64,000 nt of DNA from Ustulina deusta (lineage: Eukaryota; Ascomycota; Sordariomycetes; Xylariales; Xylariaceae): contig JAJNNX010000042.1 of assembly GCA_023159155.1 (NCBI GenBank), positions 186,001 to 250,000 of the forward strand, written 5' to 3'. Below, in pieces: positions 25,204 through 35,491 of the stretch (positions within the stretch are counted from its first letter, which is position 1; each line of letters begins with the position of its first letter). The translations under genes and the position numbers were made by a program. The notes under the pieces are model-generated. The model did not search any database. It was not told the DNA's origin and saw only the letters and a list, made by a program, of their open reading frames with translations.

Positions 25204-26903
25204 TCATAGGTTATCAATGTCGAGCTCGGGTTTCCTACGGCGCGCCTGGATCTGCGTATCGGCCTTGATGGATATGGCGGAATCGAAGATCCGGGGCTCG
25301 GGCTCGGGCACGTCGGGGATGAAGCGCCAGTCGTACTTCATCAGCAGGTGGCAGAGGATGATCTTGATCTCGTTGGACGCGAAGAAGCGGCCCGGGCAGG
25401 CGTGCTCCCCGTGCCCGAAGTTGATGTGCGCCGGGCTCGTCGTCACGAACTGCCAGCCGTTCTCCTGTCCGGGTTCCTGCCGCTTCTTCGCGAAGCGCGC
25501 CGCGTCGAACTTCTCGGGCTCCGGGTAGATCTCGGGATTCGCGAAGTCGCCCGCCACGGAGATGCGGGCGCCTTTGGGAATCTCGATGCCGTCGGAGAGC
25601 GTTATGGCCTTCTCCACGTATCGGTTCATGGACACTGGTAAAGTCAGCATGATAGGGTCGAGAGAGCGGTTATGGACTCCTTCTACGTACTGATGGATAA
25701 CGGCGTCACTCTCTGGCTTTCCTTCAGAAAGCTGTCCATGAGCCTGAGCTTGTACAAGGTCGTCTTCGCCCAGCCTTCCCGGCCGACAACCTCGATGATC
25801 TCGTCCCGCAGCTGCTGCGCGATTTCAGGGTACTGGCAGATATCGAGCAGAGCTCGGCCCGCGCTTTCGGTCGTCGTGTGGATGGCAGCCATGGTCAGGG
25901 ACAGCTGGCCGTTGGCGAAATCGAGATCTTCCCCCTTGGCCATCTCGTACATCCAACCAAGGGTATCGGCGACCTTGGGCGGCTTGCGGCCCGCCGCCAG
26001 CGCCTCGTCTACGACCGCCTTCCGTTTCTTGACCTCCGGCCGGATCATGGTGTGCGCGTCTCGCACCGACTTCCGCAGCCTCCAGGAGTGGGGTAGCACC
26101 ATGTATACGAAAGGTCGCACGATGGCCGGCGCCGTGCGCATGAGAAACGCCAACACGAAGCTGTCCACCGTGAAGGTCTTCGCAATGTCGAGCCACCTTC
26201 GGTTTCGGCATAGCGTCTCGCCTAGAAAAACTCGCGACGACACACGCGCGACGACCTCGAGCAGGTCCTCTCTGATCATCCTCGTAGTCCATCCCTCGCC
26301 TTGGCCAAAAACGTCGTCCACGGTGCAAATCGTCTCGTCGACGATGTCGCCCGTAACCAGGCCCAGTGACTGTGTTAACTTGATGCGGACAGTATCCCGG
26401 ATGAAGTCGTGGGCGAATGCCTGTTTGTGGGGTTCGAAGCCTGGGTAGTTTATGAAGAAATCCTGTATCGTTTAGTATCTATGCTTGACCTAGGAAGGAA
26501 TTTCAATCATCCTATTCTTACGTTGGCGAAGGCCTTGGGGAAGTTGAGCTCCGGTAAGTTGCGGATCTCGTCGGCGTATCTGTTAGGCAAGACGATCTTG
26601 GGCCCCGTGCCCGTCATGATCTGGAATGGTCCATTTGTCTAATCCAGGCTTAGCCCCAGCGCCTGAGGTATATCAGAATTGTCGTGGTAGACATACCTTC
26701 TTCAAGCCTTCTTCTATCACCTCCAGGCTATGGTACATCCAACTCTTCCTCGGACCTAGTCCACGAATACTTATAAGGGGGAAGGCGGGCCAAGGCCTGT
26801 TCTTGGTGACGAAGGAGTAGATGATGCTGAGCAGTATAGTGACACCAATGACCTGTACGGACACGGGCAACCCCTCAGGCACAAATTTCCGTATCGCCTC
26901 CAT
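25204..26903 (-). CDS. Cytochrome P450 monooxygenase
   Basis: This is a membrane-anchored, haem-thiolate monooxygenase. Four exons join in frame to 508 residues: 26697-26903, 26522-26638, 25691-26462 and 25204-25634. An N-terminal hydrophobic anchor lies at about 14-32. The segment TNGPFQIMTGTGPKIVLPN across the first exon junction resembles fungal ent-kaurene-oxidase-like and terpenoid P450s. The I-helix region reads TMAAIHTTTESAG, the ExxR motif is ESQR (LKESQRVTPLS), and the haem loop FGHGEHACPGRFFA gives Cys445 as the iron ligand. Key residues are intact. No terpene cyclase, polyketide synthase or peptide synthetase is within the window, so this is a lone P450 rather than part of a visible cluster. 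The substrate is unknown; the CYP68/CYP503-like resemblance is an impression only. Confidence 0.93.
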
Positions 26904-28316
26904 GTCTACTGGTCGTCTGGGCACAAAACGTTGGAGAGCTATGTGTTTTTTAGACTTGGGCTGAAGGTGGAAAGACGACCGGAGTCTATATATAATATAG
27001 TAGGCTGCATTTTCGCCATAGCGCAATTTTATCCAGGGACGCACAACTATCCCTTCGCATCCCCACAAGCCGTTATGCCAGAGTCGTCATCGCATGATGC
27101 CCAACTACGGTCGTATGCGGAGACAAGTCTGTCGTGTCTCGCTGTTGAGCAGAGCCAGAGGCCGTTTCAAGTTAAATGGCACTGGGTTAGTGCACTGCCA
27201 TCGCGAGCACTAATAGGTAGTGTAGCATTTTGGCATGCATAATTCTGGCATAACTCGGAACGGCAGCTATTTACGATGATTTGATTCGTGCATAGAGCAT
27301 CTAACAACCTCCCCGCACACCGTCCCGGGACCTGCGTCCTCCGGACCGGTCGATGTAACGGTAATATCGTAATGCTGATTGGAGATGTTTGAGGGCACTA
27401 CGAGACGCCCAGATACTGCCCCGGACATCTAGGTATCATCTCTCAGAAGATTTGCCATTGCACTAGATACCGACTAGATTGATTCGATTGGCCTTCGACC
27501 TCGTACTCGTACTCTGAACGCGGGTTCGAAGCCCAGACAAGCCGATGTATCGCGCTCTGGAATCCAGTCTACCTCGCACAAACCGTTTGTTCATGTGCCT
27601 TGTTGCGTGAAGGGAGTCGGGCTATGCTACACTACACAGTCTGACGTATATTCTCGTGTACGGAACACCAAGTCCGACTGTCGGAACGCCAATTGGCAAT
27701 CTTATAGTCTGATGGGAATAAAAAAAGAGACCATCAATACCATCATTCACCGGCGCCTCGGGTTTTTTTTCACTACCTGCACAGAAGCCATCTATCTATA
27801 CTAACCTTAGGTAGATAGGTGCTGCCTACTCGAGCTGCAATACCTACTACCTAAGTATCTCGTCGGCCAGGGTTTGGCTATCAATCTCAAAAGGCACTAC
27901 TATCGAGTCAGTACGCGAGAATTTTAAATCTAAACCTCTTGAGAGGAAAGGTGGTTTGTTAAAAGATAGGTGCTTACACCAGACTTAGAAAATGGGGGTT
28001 TTTTTTATTGAAGAAAAAAAAAAACAGAGGAAAACATCGTCGAGGAATTCTACTCGTACGATGGTGACTAATCATGCGAAATAAAATTAAATAAAATTTC
28101 GGGAAATCAATCCACTGGTCTCTCCCCGCCCCCGGCCTTCACAATTTACCGAGAACCCGACATGGTACCCCCGCGTGTGCAGCGCGGTACCTAGCACGGG
28201 CCCTCCTCCTTCGTGCTGCGATAAAACTCACGGTTTCGCGTCGTTGTATTGCGTGACGACAGAGGTAGGTAGATTTCGCAGGGTTTATCCCTCCTCCTCC
28301 ACGTCCCCTATCTACA
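26904..28316. other. Intergenic, P450 promoter side
   Basis: This is 1.4 kb without a recognisable gene, containing the P450 promoter side and the 3' flank of the pepsin-like gene. A CTACACTA copy lies at 27628-27635 and another at 28312-28319, overlapping the stop of the neighbouring gene. Poly-T and poly-A tracts are present near 27765 and 27998-28023. A tRNA-like B-box match at about 27520 was examined and rejected. Confidence 0.5.
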
Positions 28317-30707
28317 CTAGCGCCCCGTCGTCGCCGGCCCGCTGCACGCGCACGCGCTGACGGGGATCGTGATGGGGCTGGGCATGAAGACGGTCGAGGT
28401 GAGCACGCCGACGGTGACGGTGACCGTCTTCTTCTCGTCCGACTCGCCGACCGAGATGGAATGCGCGCCGCTCCGGAACGAAATACTACTGCTGCTCGAT
28501 CGACGAGGAGGAGAGAGCGGCGACGCCGGGAGCGACGTCAGCGTGGACGTCTCGGACGAGTAGCTGGCGCTGGAAGTCGGGAAAACACTCGGCGTCGGGG
28601 ACGCGGCCGTTGGAGTCCACCGGCCCGTGCTCCCTGGCGTCGCCGTGAATGACACGTTGCTCCACGATACGCCCGAGCTGGGCCCCCGTGTCCCGAATGT
28701 CCATGTTCCGATGCTGACCCCGCCTGACGATAGGAGTCCTGATGACCACGGGGACGATGTTGTCGGATATGGCCCTGCTGCGCTTGAACTTCGCGACGGG
28801 GAAGAAGTCGTTTTTCGAGACGATGTGGTTTTTGTTGAGCTGCGTGTGCTCGAGGACGTTGTTGTTGGTCGAGAGCTGGAATGTGTCGAAGTCTTGCTGG
28901 TGCTCGTCGTTTTCGAACTTGTCGTTCTAGAGCTTGTCGTGGAGCTTGTTTTAGAACTCGTCGTGGAGCTTGTTTTCGAGCTTGTCGTGGAGCTTGTCGT
29001 GGAACGTGTCGAAGTGTGAGTTGAAAAGTGAGTCGTATGGTGACTAGTAGAGCAGCTCGTCGAGGTGGTCAAGTGAGTGGTCGACGTAGTTGAATGTGTT
29101 GTTTTCGAGTACGTCGAGGTCGAGGTCTTAGAGCACGTTGTTGAAGTAGAGCTAGTGCTTGTTGAAGTAGAACTGGCGCTTGTTGAAGTCATATAACAGG
29201 AAACAGGGAGAGTGGTAGGTTTCGGAGCACACAACCCATCTCCCAGCGAGACCGATGGATCCCAATCGATAACTTCATCGCCACAATTCTCATATTGGGC
29301 CATATATATGGCTTCGTCATCTAAATCGAACGCAGCTATATCTAGTTTAGTAACTAGTTAAATCCGAGAGTACGAGTTGAAAAACTTACTGTATGCACCC
29401 CTGAGAAAACTTTGGCCCAAGATCACTTCGTCATCATCCGCACTCTGTTCTGCCCCTAGGTAACAAATCCCACCCACTTCCAAGATGAAATCATGGAGCG
29501 GGACACGAATGGCGAGAGTGTCAAAGTAGAAGTCGAAAGAGGCATCCTGGGCTCGGTGGTAACATGGAACCTGGTAAACCCCAGCAGTGACGTTATAGGT
29601 CGCATAAGGAAAGAATCCATTGAGCATATCAAGGTACTCCCACGGAAGATAGGAGATTATCGTGGTGTAATCCAAGAAAGCACGGCGCGGGGGTGGGAAA
29701 CCGTCGAAGGATTCGCAGTTGAACAGATCTGAGAAACCTATGGCCGTCAGGGTTACGTAGTATCTGGTTGACCCCAGAGTTAGTCCATCTCATATAACCT
29801 CAATCGATGCATCTAAAAGCTAGTTACCTAGAATCATCCCCGGGACTTGGGTGCGACTGCAGCTTTTGGAGTTCGCCGGCATATTTCCTGGTGTTGATAC
29901 CTGAAAAAAGGAGTTCCCCTAAGCCCACATCGGGGGAAGCATCCACAATACCTGCGGAAGGGTTGGCACTGCCCAGAGCTATACTAAACTGGCGTGTATC
30001 AATCAAGCCAAGCAACTTCAAGCGATCCAAGATTATGCTACGGCCTTCGTCCTCGCAGCCAAAGCCTAGACCCAGGCCGCCGGCCGTCTGGGCATAACTT
30101 GAATTTGCTACACCAACTCGGAGATATCCTAAATCGGCTCCTAACAACGTAGTTTTAATATTAATATAACCTCTATAAACAAAAAAGGGAACAAAAAATT
30201 CAACGTACCGGCAAATTGGACCTCATCAAGAACACTACAGCCTGAGGCGTAACCGTATGATGTGCTGAATCCCCAGGATAGGTCACAGTCCTCGCTCCCT
30301 GCTGTTGCCGAAACGTTCGGGTCATAATTTCCATTCTCAAAGCAGGCCTTGTATGAAATCGATGCAAAGCAATCAGGGTCAACCCATAACTTGTTTGTGA
30401 AGAGGTCGATAGCCGAGTAGACAAGTTGCGGCGGAGAGCCGATAGCGACTTGCATATATAGAGTTAGTACAGGTGAAGCAGTCGTGTAAGTGAGTGATTA
30501 CTCACGTTCAACGGTGTAAGGACTAAGGTAGTTCTTCTGAGTAGCATTGGTCCTCAGTGGATGATTTCCATACCCTGGGTCATCTCGAGTTCCGATAGCA
30601 GATGAACCTCTGTTCTTTATGGGTAACCGTAGGCTGCGGGCTCCATTGCGAGCAGTCTCGCTAGCAATGACTACCGCTACAAATGCCAGGAAGAGAGCGA
30701 ATATCAT
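28317..30707 (-). CDS. Secreted pepsin-like (A1 family) protein lacking both DTG motifs, with Ser/Thr-rich tail
   Basis: The fold is of the eukaryotic aspartyl protease family. Five exons join in frame to 715 residues: 30506-30707, 30209-30448, 29828-30140, 29390-29763 and 28317-29335. A signal peptide covers about 1-16 (hydrophobic, Ala/Ser end). The family pattern is clear: LAIGSPPQ, then AIDLFTNKLWVDPDC, then GGLGLGFG, then RRAFLDYTTIISYLP, then LGQSFLRGAY. The two catalytic Asp positions are kept (Asp82, Asp283). The usual D-T/S-G triplets read DLF and DYT, so ordinary protease activity is unlikely or changed. Residues from about 420 on are a low-complexity Ser/Thr tail with many TSS/STS units, typical of O-glycosylated cell-wall proteins. 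No clear GPI-anchor signal is visible. A cell-surface role is inferred. Confidence 0.85.
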
Positions 30708-32617
30708 ATTAGCGCCAGGTGTAGAAGAAAGAAATGATGAGGGGGAAAATATGATGCTATGAAATCATATAGTGGCTCCCTCACCATTTCCCGGCGTTTA
30801 GGAGCCTCTTTAAAAGGCAGCCCGTATTGCTGCGGGAATTGTAGCGTTACACCTCGCTGTCCACAGATGTCGTAAGGTCCGCGTCTAGTATACGAGTCTC
30901 GACTTCCGCAAGGGGTAGAAATAGAGGATTATCTCAATGAATCGAAGCTTCTCATTTCGTTGAGATTGCCGCGATGATCTAACCGTACAACGAACATCGA
31001 CTTGCACAAGCTGCTCGCGTTTCATGAGATCACTCTGAGCTACCGTCGGAAATGTCCAATTTTCTTGCCTGCCACACTCCCGAGTTCAGTGCGACACGGT
31101 ATCACTTGAATATCAGACGGGACATTGCGAAAATACTCATACAAGGATTGGTAGGGTTGGTGATGTCAGTCTAATGTATATGACGACGCTCCAACCTGTA
31201 GGACAATGAGCGACGGAATCCTTACTATACTTAAAAATACGCGGATTGGACTTGAGAGCAACCTAACAGAGATGTCAAGTTCCTGGGACTCTCCGGAGGT
31301 GAGTCCTAAGGCCGCAGATAAACATCGGGGTCTCGGTTTTTTGGGCATTAGTTACAATATACATGTTAGTCGATTAGTCTATATTTCCCTGTTGCTAACT
31401 ATGATGGCCACTCCTCAGACATGATGATTGTGGGTTAAGACACATATTTGAGCATTCCGCTGCTTCTGTGCACCCGGGTCTCGGGAATTAGAGTGACAGC
31501 TGTGGTTACGCAGTTGACTTTGATCTCATCAGAAACGAAGATGTGTGACAGCCGCTGTTTCAAAAACGGAATTTGACCGAGTGAAGGTCTCAACAAGAAA
31601 ACTTTGCGAGGGTAATATAGGGCGGCATGATGGCTGTCGTACAATGTAGGAACTCACGAAGGCAAATTACCGTTCCCAAGAGATGTAACACCACAGAACG
31701 CAATGATGGAATCTCCTACGTCTACTTACTTTTGAAATTATTCGATTCATTGACGTTGTCTTAGATGCTGGTTTATGTTAAGGCGGATATATGTCTTCGG
31801 CGAAGGTTGTAGCTATCCCTAGCTACCGCTTATCCTCGAGTGTCAATCCTCAATGGACCAATTCGTCTTTACTGTCGAGAGCAAAAGGCATAAGACGGCA
31901 AGTGAACATGAGATATATGGCAGGAGACACTTTAATGATAACCCGCTTCTAGCTGGGCAGATAGGAATACACGGTACATATCTTTTACGTCGATCTATTT
32001 GTAAATGCTTTGCTACGAAATACTTGACATCTTGTTAGGATATGAGAAAGCTATTCTTCGGGGCCTATATACTATGGTGAACCTCGAGACGAACGGGTCG
32101 TCCTCAGTGTAGAATTGCAACGTTAGACAGTACACCTTCGAATCTCCCGTGGGGGTACCGTCAATTATAGCAGACCAAATCGAAGGATGACGGTGACCAC
32201 AAAGGTCACAGGTTTGCCTATGCACTTACTCTTTGGAGGAGGAAGAAATGGAGTCTCTCGACTTTCAAGGAACCAATGAGACGAAGTTTAGGTACTTTAC
32301 GGTGCTCGATAGGAGTATAAGCAACTTGGTCAGCATTCACAACTAGTGATGAATCAGCTCTGCAGATTCGAGAACAAATTGATGTAGGTGCATCTATGAA
32401 GCACCGCACAACTGATTGGACCCAGCTTGAGAGAGACAAATATACAGTCTGATATAGCTTGCGGCACTGGGTGACTTGATGAGCATCTCTCTCAATCCCC
32501 TCCATGGGAAATACCCCATGAGGAGCGGTAGGCCGGTGGATGTTTCTCAGACAAGGAAACTGACTGCAATACCCCCTTATCGCTTATCCTACACATTCGC
32601 TATAAGACTGGACTTGA
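30708..32617. other. Intergenic, pepsin-like gene promoter side
   Basis: This 1.9-kb interval has no gene I can support. A 72-codon frame at 31206-31424 (+) and a 95-codon frame at 32218-32505 (-) are open but show no motif or convincing splice context. The part near 30708 should include the promoter of the secreted pepsin-like protein. Confidence 0.45.
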
Positions 32618-34113
32618 TTACTCATCTTCGTCAGCTTCGTCTTTAACGCCATCCTCCCCATCGTCATCATCATCGTCATCATCGTCGTCGTCATCGTCAT
32701 CAGAACTCGTGCCCGACCCCTCAGAATCTTCATCCGATTCGGGATCATAGTCCTCCTCATCTTCATCTTCTTCGTCTTGCAACTGTTGCTCAGCCTCTAA
32801 CTGAGCTCGTTGTAGTTCGGTCATTCCGTCGTCGCCCACGTCACCGTTCCCGTCCTGCTCTCCTTCCCCGGTACCCTTTTTGCCTTTGGCATTCTCGATT
32901 AATTCTCGCTTTGCCTTCCGTTGATCCGCCAAGCTTCGATCCTGAAGTTTATGACGGGTGATATAATTCTCGTTAATACCGTTGTAGTCTTCTTGGTCTA
33001 GCATAGCAAATTCAATTTCCTCTGTGGCTTCTTGATCATCGCCTTCTCCTGTAAATATCTCGACTACCATATTGAATGTCCGCTGTAGCACACTGGTGTA
33101 GCTAACAGCAGCAATCTTGTCGAGTGGCAGGAACATCAAAGGTTTCTTGAAGCCCCACATGATGCCATTCTCCAGAAAGAAAAGGAAGCCATCCTTGGAA
33201 CCTCTAAAGGCCTTGACGTGTACAGCTTGTTCCTTTGGCCTGTGAGGTTGGCGTATGACGCTGTGGAACTTGGAAGGATCGGCGGCGACGATCTGCACAT
33301 GTTTCCCTCCGGCTTGGAGGCACTTGCTGATTGCCCAATGGAACAGTGTTGGGTATGAGTCGGAAACAGCAGATGCTGCATTGGTATTCGGGCCGCCAAT
33401 GGACCCAGGTTTCGGTGCCGTTGCCGGTACGGTGAAGACCAGCGGGTCGACGGCGGTGGCAGCGGCTTGAGAGGGGAAATAGGAGTTTTGCGGGAGAATG
33501 ACATAGTTGTGCTGGACCTGGGCCTTTTCGGGAACCGGGAGGAAGAAAGCATACTCTGACACGCCGGATTGGTATTAGCATCAAGGATCATGCACTTGCC
33601 GGGCATCGTGTCGGTGCATCGAGACCTACCTATACTCTTCCAGGGAAATATTATGCCAGGCACAGGAGCCTTCGTTCCGGGAGCGCGGGCATACAGATGG
33701 CCGGCGGTGAAACATAAGTCGAATTTCTTTCGCTGCGGTATCGAGACAGAGATGTCTTTGATCTCGAGCAGAACGTCCTCTGTTGCGACGTCGTCGGCCG
33801 AAGTCGCCGTCACGCCATTGGCCGAGGATGATTGGCCATTCCGTGACGACTCGATGTCGACGCGTCGGCGCTTCTGGGCGGGCTCTTCCGATCGCACGTC
33901 GTTCAGTTGCTCGTACACGAAACCAACAATGTTGTTGAAGAGCTTTATCCGAGAGGGGGAGTCTATCGAAGCATATGATTAGCCCATGTGCGCTCCCAGT
34001 ACCGCAGATATTCCGAGCAGCACCATACCAGCAGCTTGCCGAATGCCCTCGACGATGTCTGGTCGAGACTGGAATACAAGGTTTAACTGCTGGGAATCGA
34101 GCCCCGAAGACAT
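32618..34113 (-). CDS. RTT106: Histone chaperone Rtt106
   Basis: Rtt106 binds H3-H4 (notably K56-acetylated H3) and deposits it behind replication forks and in heterochromatin. Three exons join in frame to 451 residues: 34029-34113, 33630-33962 and 32618-33555. An N-terminal helical region includes [19 protein letters not shown], followed by a basic patch (QKRRRVD). The tandem PH-like body runs from about [20 protein letters not shown] through [12 protein letters not shown] and [20 protein letters not shown] to [15 protein letters not shown] and [20 protein letters not shown]. The C-terminus is highly acidic and contains a run of about 15 consecutive Asp residues, as usual in histone chaperones. 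The Asp run is encoded by a GAT/GAC repeat prone to length change. The gene is divergent from VFA1 across 0.6 kb. Confidence 0.94.
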
Positions 34114-34739
34114 GGTGGTGTGGGCGACAGTCGCGCACAACAAGAAATGAAGACAGAAATCGAGGAACGGATCAATCGATAGATATTTATATATTATTGA
34201 CAATAGGGTGTCTTAGCTAGCGATGGTTCTCTGTTGCCCTTGGTAAACTGTCGCCGGTGTCGTGATGGTATTGTTGTGTGTTATAGATGCGTAGGTAAAT
34301 AGTAAATAAAAGATTGGCCTGGAGAGGCTGCAGGATCTTCAGCCTTGGGGTCTGGGGATGGAGTGACGTATATGGAGGGAGATAGTGTCCCTCTAGGCGG
34401 TTAGTTAGGCAGGTTACCCTAGTTTAGCAGTGACTGACCCCCTAAAGCCCCTGTGACTTGTTCAGCCACAACGCCTGGCGAGAAGCAGTTCAAGCCACAA
34501 GTCCCCCAGTCCAACTCTCCCTAGCCTCTCCGCTGTCTTCACTTGCCTCTCTATCCCTAAAGTACGTCCTGGGGGATTCGAATTAACCCCACCAGACCAG
34601 TCCGTGCGATGGGGCTCTCTATTCGACCATCAATGCCGCAACACGCAAAAACCAACTACCCAGACATCTAGAGAATTGCTCCGAAGAGTTAGATACTTGT
34701 ACCATATCTGTGCTAGATCTGCGCCCGACATCGTTCGTC
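34114..34739. promoter_or_regulatory. Divergent promoter region, RTT106 / VFA1
   Basis: This 626-bp interval between the start codons of RTT106 (minus) and VFA1 (plus) must hold both promoters. The pyrimidine-rich stretch just before the VFA1 start is typical of fungal promoters. No specific site is claimed. Confidence 0.55.
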
Positions 34740-35491
34740 ATGTCCTTGCCAAATATATGGCATCACCGCAAGGTTGCCGACACCTCCGCCAAGGGATGCG
34801 AGATATGCTTTAAACCAAGTACTAGTGTTCTCATTACCCCGGATAAACAGGTCCGTTGCTGTGAAGCCGTCTTATCTTAGAAGCCGCTGCGGAGGGAGCC
34901 CGTCACTTTCTAACACGCCTCCCTCTTACCAGGACTTCTTCTACGTATGTCTTGCTCATCTCCAGGACCGGGGTTTCTGTTCCCCCATCATTGACCATGA
35001 CGCTGTCGCTGCCAAGAGGAAGAAAGAGATGGACGAAGAGGTCGAGAGGCTGAAGAGGGAGTACGAAGAGAAGCAACGTAAAAAGAAAGAGAAGGAGGCC
35101 GAGAAGGGAAAAGACCAAGATAAAGAGAAGGACAAGAAAGACGACCAGGAGAAGGGTGATGATAAGGGGGAAAAGAAGGAAGACTCGACCTCTGATGACA
35201 AGGTATAGGGCAATAGCACTAACTCTCTCAGAAATTCACCCTGACTGATGAAACTCCAAGGGTAAATCTAAGCAAAAGAGTCCTGCCGAAGCCGAGGAAG
35301 AGCCCCGCGTTTTTGCTCTGCAGAGGTTGGGCATCGAATCTCGACACTCGGAGCGAACTGCGCTGACACCTCCTAGGGCTTTTTATCAGCGACGAATTGA
35401 TCGAAAACGCCAGGCTGAGATGGCAAAGAGGAATAGGGAACGTCTGAACAACCCTAATTTCTTTCCTTCCGTCCCCAAGGGCTTACCTTGA
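34740..35491 (+). CDS. VFA1: VPS4-associated protein 1 (Vfa1)
   Basis: Vfa1 binds the AAA ATPase Vps4 and modulates its activity in endosomal ESCRT-III disassembly. Three exons join in frame to 203 residues: 34740-34850, 34933-35202 and 35261-35491. The N-terminus has HHRKVADTSAKGCEIC (Cys20, Cys23), then, across the first intron, DFFYVCLAHLQDRGFCSP (Cys43). This is the conserved zinc-binding-like head of the family. The middle is a long Lys/Glu coiled coil (about 60-125) ending in a KDK/KKDDQEKGD-type charged run. The C-terminal part has FALQRLGIESRHSERTALTP and AFYQRRIDRKRQAEMAKRNR. The first intron starts with GTCCGT, a less common donor. The model is supported by homology on both sides of each junction. 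Confidence 0.93.

Noticed and set aside
27481..27560. tRNA-like B box (GGTTCGAAGCC) at about 27524
   Set aside because: The would-be T stem pairs at only three of five positions, no A box or acceptor stem could be found, so a tRNA is not supported.
28627..29019. Plus-strand frame rich in Val/Glu/Leu opposite the pepsin-like gene tail
   Set aside because: Antisense of the Ser/Thr repeat (TCG/ACG codons read as CGA/CGT on the other strand); not a gene.
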